Source: Musa acuminata AAA Group (Eukaryota > Streptophyta > Magnoliopsida > Zingiberales > Musaceae). From it: a stretch of 64,000 nucleotides of DNA. The notes below the pieces were generated by a model. The model was not told where the DNA came from and searched no databases. It worked only from the letters and a program-made list of their open reading frames with translations. Shown one piece after another: positions 1 through 11,919 of this stretch (its first letter is position 1; each line of letters starts with the position of its first letter). Position numbers and translations under genes: made by a program. The stretch is from the NCBI RefSeq assembly GCF_036884655.1, contig NC_088331.1, positions 13,111,001 through 13,175,000 of the forward strand, written 5' to 3'.

Positions 1-344
1 TTAAATATGATGTAAATCATGATTTAAAATACTATGAGTTGTTGCTAAAATGATGTATTATAAATATTGATTTAATGTTTTGTATCATGAATACTCTAAA
101 TGATGAATGTTTGGTATCATGATCAAAATGTTGACAAATAGTTAAAAATTTTAGTATTATGTATGATATCCTCATAATGTTGATCGATTTATTCAATATC
201 ATGCATGAATGAATATAAGGTTTTTGAAAATGTACATATTCTAATTTGAAAATATGATGATGCACAAATTAGATTGATACTTATCTTTGTCATGATTGAT
301 GTAAAGGGGTCTTCCCTTCTTTTTGACAATGACAAAGGGGGAGA

Positions 345-905
345 TAGCTAGCTTGCACAAGTCAAGAAGATGCAAAAACTTAATTGCTAGCTTGCCCATC
401 TTAAGTAACAAAGATTGCTAACTTGCTTATTTCAAGCAAAAGTTGTCTTCTTAAGCATCACTATCTTGCCTATCTCAAGAAGCAAGACTTGCAACCTGCA
501 CATTACAATAGGAAGCAAGAATCGATAACTTACACACTTCAACAAGAAAGCTATCTTGTATTTGCTTTCGAAATTTTTGCTAGTTTGTATGTTGCAAAAC
601 TTGCTCACTTTTTCAAACACTTTGCTAGCTTGTACTTTGTAAAGGAAGTGAAAATAGCACTTCTCAAAATAGAAGAAAGAACTTATTATCTTGAACATCA
701 CAAAAATTTGCTACCTTGCATGATGTAAAATTTGCTAAGATCACTATCTCAAAAGAGTTGCTATCTCAAAAAAGGGCAAATGTGCTATCTTGCCTATCTC
801 AAAATACAAAACATGCTATGGAAGCAAAATTGCTAGCTCAAACATTGCAAAGGAAGCAAAAATTTGCTAGCTTGCAACTTGCATATCATAAAAATTGCTA
901 GCTTG
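345..905 (+). repeat. GCTAGCTTGC-type degenerate repeat zone
   Basis: The motif GCTAGCTTGCAC or close variants recurs every 25-60 bases, interleaved with CAAAAGAAGCAAA-like segments. The same zone appears in the 3' interiors of the other family A copies at 45165-45975 (+), 48345-48605 (-), 51340-51995 (-) and 54650-55306 (-), so it belongs to the element family. The palindromic core is GCTAGC. Confidence 0.7.
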
Positions 906-1295
906 TAGTCTAAAGAGAAGCAATTAGTTGTTATCTCAAGAAAAGCAAACACACTAAACTTACACATCTTTAATTGCTAGATTGTATGACTATAAAATTT
1001 GATACTATTTTTTTCATGCAATGTATGGAACTTTTTTCTCTAAACACATAAGAGTAGGAACTTCTACTTTTTGTTGATGACAAAGGGGGAGAAGTATATT
1101 GATGACTTCATGCATTAAATTGAATATTTTATATATTTGTATGATGGTTTAAATGTTTATCAGAACATGTGATGAATGTTACTTGGATTTGGGATAATCC
1201 AAGTGTTCTATCAATGGCATATTGATAGGGGGAGTTTGGTTAAACTCCGAGGAGTTAAGGTTAACTTCGTTAGTCATCAATTAGTTGTCATCATC

Positions 1296-1308
1296 AAAAA
1301 GGGGGAGA
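1296..1308 (+). promoter_or_regulatory. Polypurine tract of family A element
   Basis: AAAAAGGGGGAGA lies one base before the LTR start TGTTGAATCTC. It is the expected plus-strand primer site. The equivalent tract in E1 (46286-46297) and its reverse complements beside the minus-strand 3' LTRs (from 48107, 51118 and 54429) hold the same position. Confidence 0.75.
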
Positions 1309-1309
1309 T

Positions 1310-2847
1310 TGTTGAATCTCGGATTTTGATGATGAAACTAATTGATTGAGTTTAGATGTTTAACTACATTTTGAGTGATGCAGGTCTACTCGATCAGGAT
1401 TAGACAGTTAACGTAGGAGGAATTGACGTTGCACCAGAGGAGATCACATCAAGATATTGGACGGCAGAAGGCTTCGGACGTCGGGCATCGGGCCAAGGAG
1501 AGCGAAATTGTGCCAAGGATATCAGGGTTGCGGAGGTCAACCGTCGATTGGGCAACAAGCCGCAAGAGAGGATGATGCACCGAAGAATCGGACGAAGTGC
1601 CAACCAATGATGTGCCGGACAACAGAATGTCAATTCGCGTTGTAATAATTGTCTAGATCGGAGTAGAGTTTTAGCTTGTGTGTGCAGGATTAACTACGAT
1701 AACGATGAAGACATAAAGCAAAACAAAGTGTCGGAGTCAAGCACGAAGGATTCATTGCAAGTTTGAGAGTTCGACGGAAGTCCGAAGGTTCGTCAGGAAT
1801 GCTGCCGGAACTAGCCGAGAATGAGTAGGGAGCTTGCCGAAGGGTTTTTCGGAAGCTCACCGGAAGTTTCGTTGGAAGTTCACGGAGCTCACCGAGAAAG
1901 ATCGGAGCTTGCCGAAGAAGCTCGTTGGAACTTGTCAAGATCAAATCGTGAAGTCTAGGAGCTTGCGGGGAGTCCGTAGAATGGTTTCCGAGAGTTTATC
2001 GGAAAACCGTCAGAAGTTCGTCGGAAGCTCGCCGGAAGAAGTCTTGACTTACGGACTTTGTAATAGCTTAGAAAATATCTTTAAATTCGTAGTTAGCACG
2101 TTACTTAGGGTTAGGATTAGGTGTTAATCCTATAAACCAAGTAGGGGCCAATTGGGCTCTAGTTCGGACTGGTTTGGGCCAATTTTAGAGCCCAACCAGT
2201 GAGCTGAAATAGTGTAGGTGGTGGCACCGCCTAGCACCCGAGAGCCATGCGGTGGCACCTCCTGGGCTGGGCGGTGGCACCGCCAGCATCAGGAACCAAA
2301 GAGAATTCAAATTTTGGAGCCCAAATTTGAATCCTCTTGAGGCCTATAAATACCCCTCAAATCTCAGCTGAGACAACAACCTTTTGAAAAGCAATAGTTT
2401 GAGTTAAGAGCCTTAGAATAGTCTTTGCAAGCCTTGTTTTTTATATTGCTTAAGTGTTCACCTCCTCCCATCTTGTTGAAAAGAATTGTAAGAGTGTGAA
2501 CCACTTGTAAAGGTTGTAAGAGGGGTATTAGTCCTTCCCCTACAAGAAATTTGCTAGTGGAAGTTGGAAGCCTCTTCGAAGAAGGCTTCGCAAGTGGATG
2601 TAGGTCATTTTGATCGAACCACTTTAAAAACTGCTGCGTTATCTGGTTTGCATCCTACTCTTGCCATTTACATACTACAAACTTCTCTACTTAGTTACTA
2701 CGCTTCTATACATTTCTAAGTTATCAAGCTTCTAAAATCGGTTTCCATTGATATTGCTTTTCATCATATGAAAGATTTATCAAAACCAAAGTTTTAATCC
2801 ACTGCACTAATTCACCCCCCCCTCTTAGTGCCGCTCTGATCCTAACA
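1310..2847 (+). mobile_element. 3' LTR of family A, long subtype (A1), 1538 bp
   Basis: It starts TGTTGAATCTCGG after a polypurine tract and ends in CCTAACA after a C-run, as the other family A LTRs do. A TATA box, TATAAATA, lies at 2345-2352. The LTR holds a GC-richer part (about 1440-2060) full of CGGAAGCTCGCC-like units that the LTRs of E1, E2 and E3 lack, and GGTGGCACCGCC palindromes near 2220-2290. Sequence after 2847 is an unrelated copia fragment, so the element was inserted into older retroelement DNA. Its other LTR and the matching target duplication lie outside the window. Confidence 0.85.
2345..2352 (+). promoter_or_regulatory. TATA box in LTR-A
   Basis: TATAAATA sits in the conserved context GGCCTATAAATACCCC. 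The same box occurs at 41926-41933, 42546-42553 and 47093-47100 (+), and as TATTTATA at 39910-39917 (first base shifted), 50331-50338 and 53640-53647 (-). Its place about 500 bases before the LTR end fits the U3/R boundary of a retroelement promoter. Confidence 0.7.
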
Positions 2848-3747
2848 TCCTACATATTGAAAATTCATATCTATAGAAATAGATCTAAGAGGATGCTTGG
2901 CTTATCCCAATTCAAGTACATAGACACTATTGTTAAAATGTTTGACATAAAAAATTTTAAGAGAGGTCTCTAGGAGTATGTCCCCAAAGATTCCTAAATA
3001 AAGGGCAGACATAGATAGGATACCCTATGCCTCAACGATAGGGTCTATCATGTATGTCATGTTATATATTAGTCCTGATATAGAGCATGCTTTGAGTGTC
3101 ACAAGCATGTATTAGGCAGATCTAAGTTTGGAGCATTAGAAAGCAGTAAAATTATCCTTAAGTACTTAGAAGTACAAAGGATCTTTTACTAGTATATGGA
3201 GAAAGTAGCCTCAAGGTTGAGGGCTACACAGACTTAAGTTTTTAATCCAATGTCATTACTTAGAAGCACTAAGGATGTTTTACTGGTATATAGAGGAAGT
3301 AGCCTTAAGGTTGAGGGCTACACAGACTTGAGTTTTCAATCTGATATCAATGACAGCAAGTCTAAATCAAGGTATGTGTTCATCCTAAATGGAGTAGTAT
3401 GCTGGAAGAATTCCAAGCAAGATACTACTATTAACTCGACCATAGAAGCAGAGTATATTGCTGCAATAGAAGCAGCAAATAAGGAAATCTAGATGAAGAA
3501 GTTCATCACAAATCTAGGAGTTGTGTCGAGCAACGAGGAGCTAATTCCGTTATATTGCAACAACTACGAGGCGATTGCTAAAATGAGGGAGCCTAGGTCT
3601 CACCAAAAGTATTCTAAGGAGGTTCCAATTTATTAGAGAGATCATGGTCCAATAAGATATAATAGTGGAAAGAGTTATATCCGAAGATAACATCACATAT
3701 CCATTGACAAAGCCATTGTCTCAAATTTTTTTTGAAGCGTCACAGGA
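2848..3747 (+). pseudogene. Family B copia reverse transcriptase/RNase H fragment
   Basis: The broken frames match the 3' part of the family B polyprotein at 18590-19420. They contain the end of the RT domain and the copia RNase H with motifs VEGYTDLSFQSD, KQDTTINSTIEAEYIAA and, later, the degraded PLTKPLSQ equivalent. There are many stops. A 94-bp segment is tandemly duplicated within it (3168-3261 and from 3262). The fragment begins directly at the LTR-A end at 2848 and breaks off near 3747, where minus-strand family C sequence begins. It is dead. Confidence 0.8.
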
Positions 3748-5517
3748 CTCACATATCCTTTCTTCAATAGTTCTGTTCATCCTTTCTGTCACACCGTTCT
3801 GCTGAGGAGTTTTAGGAACTGTTTTCTCAAGCCTGATTCTATGGAACCTGTAATAATTCTCAAAAGGACCCCCTGTACTCACCACCATTATCTGATCGAA
3901 CACACTTTAACTTTATGTCAATTTCTCTTTCAACACTGACATAAAACTCTTTAAAAACATCGAGTATCTAGCTTTTAGATTTTAAAGCAAAATCTCACAC
4001 TTTTCTAGAATGGTCATCAATAAAAGTAACAAAATAAAGGGCACCTCCAAGAGTTCTAGTTTGCATAGTACAAACATCAGTATGAACTAAATCAATAACA
4101 TCTAATCTTCTAGACGATGGATATATATGAAATGTAACTCTATATGTTTTTTCAGCTAAGCAATGATCATAAGATTTAAGAGATGTACCTTGCAACTCTG
4201 GTAAGAACTACTTTCTAGTAAGAGTTTGAAGTCCCTTCTCGCTGATATGACCAAGCCTCTTGTGCCAAAGATCAATACTTTCACCCTTTTGAATTGTATT
4301 AATCTCTCGTTTATGTAGCTTAGCTTCCATGACATAAAAAGAGTTAAGTTTCTTTCCTCTTGCCATAATTAGAGAACCTTTAGTGAGTTTCCATTTGCTT
4401 TCACCAAAATAATATGCAAAGCCCATATCATCAAGTTTGCCTATAGATATCAAGTTAAGACGAATATCTGGAACATGCCTTACATCTTTGAGTATCAATT
4501 TGCTCCCAATACTAGTCTCCAAGCAAATATATCCAATACCCACAATCTTAGATGTACCACTGTTTCCCATTCTAACATTACCAAAATCACCAATAGTATA
4601 AGATCTAAAGAAATCACTATGAGAAGTAACATAAAATGAAGCACCAGAGTCAATTAACCCAGTTACTGTCCTGAGCTACAAGACTAACACAACCATCATC
4701 ACAAACACTAGTGATATTACCTTCAGCAGCAACTGTATTGGTCTCTTTCTCATTTTTCTTCCTTTCATTCTGTTCTCGCTTCCAAAACCTATACTCTTTC
4801 TTCATGTGACCTGGTCTGTTATAGTGAAAATATTTAATCTCTTCTAGACTTGGATTTTTCCATGTAACCATGTGGATTTCTACTATGACTTCTTCCACAT
4901 CTTTCTTATTTTTTAGTAACAAATGCACTAGAAGAAGATTCACCCTGATCTTTCCTTCTAGTATCTTCATTTAGCAAATTGTCTTTAATTATATCTAGAG
5001 TTAGAGTCTCCTCTGGCGTGGAGTTACAAATTGTCACTATATATGTTTCCCAACCTTTTGGTAAAGAGCTGAGAAGTAATAATCCTTGCATCTCATCATC
5101 TATATTCATTTTCATAGCAACCAGCTTATTTGCAAGACTCTGAAATAGGCTTATGTGCTCAATAATATTATCACCATATTTACACTTCAAATTTACAAGC
5201 CTTCTGAGGAGAGAAATTCTATTTCCCACTATCTTTTTCGCAAAGAGATTTTCTAACCTTTGCCAAATAACATCAACTCTAGTTTCATCAGAAATATGAT
5301 CATGCAACTTTATATCCATCCATCTTCTAATATAGGCAATAACTTTTCTATGTTGAACTTTCCATTCTTCATCGTCCATAGTAGAAGGTTTATCTTTAAC
5401 CTTGATAGACTTATACAAATCTTTACAATAAAGTAAATCTTTCATCATATGCCTCCAAGTGGAATAATTTGATGAGTTCAATTTAATCATACCATCTGAC
5501 TGCTCCATTTCAATCAC
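3748..5517 (-). pseudogene. Family C Ty1/copia gag to integrase remnant
   Basis: On the minus strand, a 203-residue gag frame (5517-4906) has LNSSNYSTWRHMMKDLLYCK at its start, typical of copia gag (UBN2 type). It is followed by a decayed zinc knuckle (HYNRPGHMKKE, with the cysteines lost), a protease-region frame (4570-4208) ending in the pre-integrase motif LWHKRLGHISEKGL, and integrase pieces with DLVHTDVC, RSDNGGEYRGSF and TPQQNGVTERMNRTI. Frames are split by stops and shifts. Sequence is lost after the integrase core near 3748, so RT, RNase H and the 3' LTR are missing. Its 5' LTR is at 5562-6245. Confidence 0.85.
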
Positions 5518-5561
5518 ATAAGAAAAACTAGCACCAAATAATCTATTACTCTGATACTACT

Positions 5562-6245
5562 TGTTGGGAAAAATCAGTTAAAGCGAAATAATTCTTTTCC
5601 CTCTTTGTGTATCAAAATGGGTTCCTCATCAAAATACCAACTTGATATCAAAATATAAATATCAACCGCATAGCATAAACAATATAGCAATAAATCAATC
5701 ACATGGTGAGACCAAATTTTTAATGTGGAAAACCCAATATGGGAAAAACCATGGGACCGTAGTCCACCTCAAACTTTCACTATCAATAGTAATGATAACA
5801 GGTTTACAGTAAATATTCTCTAGAATAACCAAGGATTATAATAATATCAAGAATATAGATCTTGGCTCAAGAATAGTATATCTTCATCATATAGATAGAT
5901 GTCACAAAAAGAAGAATTTTAGGTCTCACAAAGTGGATATAGCAGGAAAGTACCTTAGAGAGGATAAACCACGTATCAACACCGTTAGAATTATAGAGCT
6001 TACTGCAAGGATTCTTCACATAAAATTTGGGCCAAAACTGACAATGTTTGGCCACTGATCGTCAAGCAGAAAACTCAAGATCCTAATCTTTCTCTCTCTG
6101 CTATTTTCTCTCTCTCTGTGCCGCCACCACTTGCTGCGTGATCTCGTTGCACCGTTTACCCTCACATCTACTCCTTTTCCTTTTAATTGTTGATTTGGGC
6201 TTATGGCCCAAATTGTCGAAGCCCACATATGGGCTGGACCTAACA
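5562..6245 (-). mobile_element. 5' LTR of family C copia element, 684 bp
   Basis: Read on the minus strand it runs from TGTTAGGTCC to TTTTTCCCAACA. Next to its 3' end is GTAGTATCAGAG, a close match to the initiator-methionine tRNA primer-binding site, followed by the family C gag start. It lies inside a family A LTR fragment (6246-6589). Confidence 0.8.
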
Positions 6246-6589
6246 TCTCTTAAACTTGTAAAAAGGAGAAAAGGGTTGTAAGAGGGTAGTTGATATTTGC
6301 CCATTGAAAGAAGATTGATAGTGGAAGCCGGTGGCCTTGACGGAGGAGGAATCGGGAGTAGACGTAGGTCAGACGACCGAACCACTATAAATTTGGTGTG
6401 CACTCTCTTTCTGCTCTTCATTACTATTATTTTCTGTTTTAATTACTTATTACACTTACTTCAAGTGAAGCATACTTTCAATATCATTTTTGATATAGGC
6501 TTTATCGAAATAGTTTTTCTAAATCATCGAAGTTTTTTTATAGCACTAGTTCACCTCCCCCCCTCTTAGTGTCAAATTCGGTCCTAACA
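6246..6589 (+). mobile_element. 3' part of a family A LTR
   Basis: It matches the last ~340 bases of LTR-A (for example the end of 46299-47585): AAGGGTTGTAAGAGGGTAG, the GGTGGCCTTGACGG segment, then the C-run and CTTAGTGTC, ending in CCTAACA at 6589. The rest of this LTR is missing because the family C element begins at 6245. Confidence 0.75.
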
Positions 6590-6626
6590 GTATGGTCTCT
6601 AGGATATTAGATAGATGAGAGACTAT
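6590..6626 (+). mobile_element. 37-bp scrap of LTR-B in plus orientation
   Basis: It matches 20228-20264 of the right LTR-B (TATGGTCTCTAGGATATTAG compared with TACGGTCTCTGGGATATTAG). It is inverted relative to the minus-strand LTR-B that starts at 6627. It is probably all that is left of a family B LTR that LTR-A invaded. Confidence 0.6.
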
Positions 6627-8240
6627 TGTTAGGAAAATCATTAGGGGCGGCATCACATGCGCAGCGGAAGAACAAGAAAACAAAATTCCCAATTCCCAAA
6701 GAGATGTTCATCGTTGTGCGAAGAATAGTGCGCAAAATCCGCGAAACTGAAAAACTACGTATAGAGTAGATTATGTTACCTAGGGAGATCGTATATCCCT
6801 GTTTCCTTGCAGATCCTTAGGAGAGGGTGAAGGAGGTCAAGCGTCCTCCTTTCTAGCGGTGATCCACACAGTAGGGCTACGACGACGCTCCTCAAAACTC
6901 CTGGCCTGCTCTGAGGTGGAGAGGGAAAGGAGAATAGGAGAGGCAAGCAAAGGCTCTAGCCTATGAGGCTCTGAATCTCTCCTATTTATAGAGGTCCCCT
7001 ATCAAACCCTAATGGATCCTCGCCTAGTGGGTATTGGATCTGCATCCAATAACCCAAGCCTTTTAGATTAGTGGATCTCTATCTAATAATCTCTCATGGG
7101 CTCTTATTGGATCTTGTCCATGGGATCCAATAATTCAGGGGCTTATTGGATATCCAATAAGATAAGGGCTCCGTCGAATATCTCATATCCGAACTTCTAC
7201 TCATTGCAATGCCTACCATATGTGTGTGACCCTCTAGGCCCAATATCGAGCTGGCCATGAGTTATACCTGTCAAAACTCATTCTAACTCAGTGAATTATT
7301 ATCTATATAATAATTCACTTGACTCATCGACTACGGATGTACTATGCCACTACGCCGTAGTCCCTAGATGATACAGGGGAATCCAATCCATTGGACCTGT
7401 CTGTCCTCAATTACCGTGTACCTATAGTCCCTCATCCATCTAATATCCCAAAGACCATATATCGAGTATGGTGCTATCAGACCCATACGGTTTCTACTCG
7501 AGTCTCGCTCTAATCGGATTCTCCCGAAGAACTCTTTCTCTCTCAACCCGAATGACCCTGGCTAGGGATTTGTCTGAGTAAGAACACATGATATATTCCT
7601 CTCATAATGCCGAGAGTGAATGATCCTCTATCGACATTCAATAGCCCTCGTAAGGTCGACTACCACTCCCAATGACCAGTTGTACTAGATTTGGGATAGC
7701 TAAACCTATAAGTCTGGTATCAAAGAGTGGAGCACTCATACAGGACATCCTTGGTGTCTCAAGTCTAAGGACCAGATATACCACTAGGAATACGGAATCA
7801 TTGTCTGACAATAAGGCATCATCAACCATCCAGCATTCTGTAAGCGAATCAATCAGTGAACTCATTTTCCAATGAGCACCTGTACTGTATCCCTAGTGTC
7901 CCTACACGAGCAGCTATGAGACCCGCTGCATCCATCATATGGATGGGTATATAGCACACCAGTTTGTCCGGTTATCACGATGTCCCTCTCGAGTAACCTA
8001 TGACCGAGATTATTTAGGATATGTGTTTAAAGGTGAATCGATCTCATTTTTGTGATCTCATCACGATCCGATTCCCATTGCACAAATCCAAAGGCATCAC
8101 AATATATATATATATATATATGCATATATGCAATAGTTATAAAGTGATATATGCCAAAATATAATAAGCAAAAAGATTCTGTATCAAGTCACACGTGCCA
8201 TCACTCACGTGATTGGCTTGCTGGGCACCTATGACTAGCA
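6627..8240 (-). mobile_element. Family B 3' LTR, left arm
   Basis: Read on the minus strand it starts TGCTAGTCATAGG, right after the polypurine-like GTCAAGTGGGAGAT, and ends CCTAACA. A TATA box lies at 6983-6990 (TATTTATA on the plus strand). It is about 130 bp longer than the right-arm LTR because of an extra stretch of repeated TATTGGAT/CCAATAA units around 7020-7170. It also has a longer TA microsatellite at 8101-8121. Confidence 0.8.
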
Positions 8241-8254
8241 ATCTCCCACTTGAC

Positions 8255-11084
8255 CTAAAGCCAATCACTTATGTGTCTAATCCCCATCAAACCCCTATGA
8301 CGCTCAAAGACAATCTGAGACAACGGTTTTGTTAGTGGATCTACAATATTATCTTCGGATGGAACTCTTTCCACTACTACATCTCCTTGGGTTACGATCT
8401 CTCTGATAAGGTGGAACTTCCTCAGAACATACTTAGACTTCTGATAAGACCTAGGTTCCTTCGCTTGAGCAATCGTCCTATTGTTGTCGCAATATAAGGA
8501 GATTGACTCCTCGCTACCCGGCATAACTCCCAAATCTGTAATGAACTTCTTCCACCTGACTTCCTCCTTTGCTGCATCTGATGCAGCAATGGACTCCGTC
8601 TCTGTGGTCGAGTCAGCAGTAGTATCTTGCTTGGAACTCTTCCAGCACACTGCTCCTCCATTCAAGGTGTACACGTGCCCCGAATTTAACTTGCTTTCAT
8701 CGACATCAAACTAAAAACTTGAGTTTGTGTAGCCTTCAACCTTAAGGCTACTACCTCCATATACTAGTAAAATATCCTTAGTCCTTCTCAAGTACTTAAG
8801 GATACACTTTACTGCTTTCCAGTGCTCCAAGCCTGGATCCACCTGATACCTGCTCATGACACTAAAAGCATACGCTATATCAGGCCTAGTACATAGCATG
8901 GCATACATGATAGGCCCTATTGCTGAGGTATAAGATATCATATCCATGCTCGCCCTTTCTTTTGGAGTCTTTGGGGACATACTCGTAGAAAGCGATATCC
9001 CATGTCTCATCAGTATGAGACATCTCTTGGAATTTTCCATGCCAAACCTTTTGACAATGGTTTCTATGTACCTAGACTGGGACAAGCCAAGCATCTTCTT
9101 GGATTTATCTCTATAGATTCTAATCCCCAAGATATAGGATTCTTCCCCTAAGTCCTTCATGGAGAAGTGTTTAGATAACCAAGCCTTTACTGTGGATAGC
9201 ATTCCTATATCATTCCCAATGATCAGGATTTCATCCACATATAACACCAAAAAGGTGATAGCGCTCTCACTTACCTTCCTGTACAAACAAGGCTCATCTT
9301 CGTTCTTAACAAAGTCATAAGATCTGATTGCCTCATCAAATCTTATGTTCCAACTTTGGGAAGCTTGCTTTAGTCCATAAATGGATCTAAGCAACCTACA
9401 CACATTATCTGGGCAGTTCTTGGACACGAATCCCTCAGGTTGCATCATATACACCTCCTCGAGATTCCCATTGAGGAATGCGGTTTACACATCCATATGC
9501 CAGATCTCATAATCATAGTGTGCTGCAATAGCCAATAGAATTCTGATCGATTTTAACATTGCTATGAGTGAGAAGGTTTCGTCGTAGTAAACACCTTGCC
9601 TTTGATGATACCCCTTAGCCACTAGCCTTACTTTATAGGTCTCTACCTTTCCATCTACTCCGATTTTTTTCTTAAAGATCCACTTGCAACCGATGGGTAC
9701 AATACCTTCGGGTGCATCAACTAGGTTTCAAACCTTGTTGGAGTACATAGAATCCAACTCAGAATTCATGGCTTCTTGCTACTTCCCAGAATCTATACTC
9801 ATAATAGCCTCCTCGTAGGTCTGAGGATCAATATCCTCAACATTCTCTCCTCTAATATGTCCCACATATCTCTCAGGAGGATGGGATACTCTATCAGACC
9901 TACGTAAAGTTGAAACTTGTGTATTAGGTACCTGAACAGACTCGGGCTGTAGAGTAGTTCTTAAGCTTGGTTCTCCAACCTCGCTCAACTCTATCATTCT
10001 CCCACTATCTCCGCCAAGAATGTGTTCCTTCTCAAGGAACACTGCTCTCATAGCTACAAAGACCTTTTGGTCCTCGAGATGATAGAAATAATACCCACAA
10101 AGTTTCTTTGGGGTATCCCACAAATTTGCATTGCTCTGTCCTTGATTCTAACTTATTGGGGTTGTGTCTTTTAATGTGGGTAGGACATCCCCAAATCTTA
10201 ACAACCTTAATATCAGGCTTCTTCCCTTTCCATATTTCATATGGTGTAGACACTACCGACTTAGTTGAAACTCTGTTCATAAGGTAAGCTGTGGTTTCTA
10301 GGGCATATCCCCAGAATGAGATAGGTAGGTCAACGAAACTCATCATGGACCGTACCATGTATAATAGCGTACGATTTCTCCTTTCAGAGATACCATTGAG
10401 CTGAGGTGTATAAGGAGTTGTCCATTGGGATAATATCCCATGATCCTTGAGGAACTGAGTAAACTCTGTACTTAAGTACTCACCTCCTCAATTTGATCGA
10501 AGAGTTTTGATACTCTTTCCAATCTGGTTCTCCACATCATTCTTATACTCTCTGAATTTCTCAAAGGCCTCGGACTTGTACTTCATTAAGTATACATATT
10601 CATACCTTTAGAAATCATCAGTAAAGGTAATGAAGTAGGAGTAACCACCAATGACATGAGTTGACATGGGTCCACATACATCACTATGTATGAGTTCCAA
10701 CAACTCAGTGCCTCTCTCTCCAGTTCCACTAAATGGAGAGTTGGTCAATTTTCCATGAAGGCAAGGCTCGCAAGTTGTATATGACACATAGTCGAATGGA
10801 TCTAGATATCCATCATTTAGCAACTTTTGAATCATTCCCTCATGGATGCGACCTAGCTTACAATGCCATAGGTATGCACTGTTCATCTCATCTCATTTCC
10901 TCTTGGACACATTTACATTCATGATTTGTGGAGTAGTGTTTAGCATAAATAAACCTTTATGCAATATTCCTCTCACCAATCTCCCCTCGGTTTTGTTAGA
11001 ATTTACAATAAATTGTAGATGTGATAAGGAATATTGGTATCCAATACCAATGCATTATCACAAAAAATTGACAATTGAAGATTG
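8255..11084 (-). pseudogene. Family B pol (protease to RNase H), left arm
   Basis: The minus-strand frames give, in order, the pre-integrase motif LWHCKLGRIHEGMIQKLL (10886-10608), integrase with LELIHSDVCGPMS, the FVDLPISFWGYALETTAYL segment (10358-10032), the RT frame 9454-8711 with SIYGLKQASQSWN and the catalytic region LYVDEILIIGND (the second Asp of the usual YVDD is Glu), and RNase H 8674-8255 with KQDTTADSTTETESIAA and VERVPSEDNIVDPLTKPLSQ. The frame is broken several times, so no polyprotein can be made. The right arm carries the matching copy with different lesions. Confidence 0.88.
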
Positions 11085-11919
11085 ATCATGAATGTACCTG
11101 AAGCTTCTCCAAGCTTCTATTTCGCCCTCTCTGCAAGGTACTCTTTGCAGTTCCTCTTCCAGTTCCCATCTTTGCCATAGTGGAAGCACTGGCCTTTGAC
11201 TTTTGCTGGGTCTTTCTTACAACTTTTGCTTTACCTGGTCTACCCTTGCCCTTTCCCTTCTTAAGGGACCTTTCTGTTTTCCTTTTCTTTCTAGTCTCAC
11301 CAGTGTAGAGAACTGGCTTATCTTTCTTAATAGTAGTACTCTCTACCTCCCTCAACATATTAAGGAGCTCTAGGAGAGTCACCTCAAGCTTGTTCATATT
11401 AAAATTTATTATGAACTATGAAAAGGAATCTGGTAGGGACTGAAGCACAATGTCCACACACAAGTTATCCTCTAGGACCATTCCTAGACCTGTGAGTTTC
11501 TCTATCCACTCAATCATCTTTAGAACATGGTTCTAAACCGGTGTTCCCTCAGTCATCCTAGCGCGGAAGAGGCTCTTGGATATCTCATATCGTTGAGTCC
11601 TTCCCTGTTCCTCAAACAATTTACAAACATATAGGAGAATGGATCTGGCATCCATCTTTTCATGTTGTCTCTGTAACTCAGGAGTCACAGAGCCCAACAT
11701 ATAGCACTGAGTAAGAGTGGAGTCATCACTATACTTCACGTAGCGAGCGATCTCATCCTCGCTTGCCCATTCTTCGGGCGTAGGCATCATTGTATCAAGG
11801 ACGTACACGATTTTCTCTACTGTGAGAACAATTCTCAAGTTACGGAGCCAATCCATATAATTTGGACTAGTGAGGCGGTTGACATCAAGTATGCCACGTA
11901 AGGGATTTGAAAGCGACAT
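11085..11919 (-). pseudogene. Family B gag, left arm
   Basis: The frame starts MSLSNPLRGILDVNRL at 11919 and runs 128 residues. It resumes after a stop as a Lys/Gly-rich basic segment (11397-11086). A frameshift removes the zinc knuckle that is readable in the right arm and in the central loop. The family is Ty1/copia gag of the UBN2 type. The ATG follows a leader ending TTTTCAGAAA in both arms. Confidence 0.85.

Larger units (their letters stand above)
1..1309 (+). mobile_element. 3' internal region of a family A (Sirevirus-like copia) element, cut by the window edge
   Basis: This is non-coding DNA directly upstream of the LTR that starts at 1310. It matches in kind the 3' interior of the complete family A elements at 40-60 kb: AT-rich sequence, then a zone dense in GCTAGC-containing motifs, then purine tracts of the type GACAAAGGGGGAGA near 330 and 1080, and finally a polypurine tract next to the LTR. 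Repeated purine tracts in the 3' non-coding region are a known trait of the Sirevirus lineage of Ty1/copia. The 5' part of the element lies outside the window. Several short open frames occur here, but none resembles a known protein and they follow the repeat. Confidence 0.75.

Noticed and set aside
32..901. Short open frames in the 3' interior of the first element
   Set aside because: They are made of the GCTAGC/CAAAAG repeat in different frames and recur in the other copies with different breaks.
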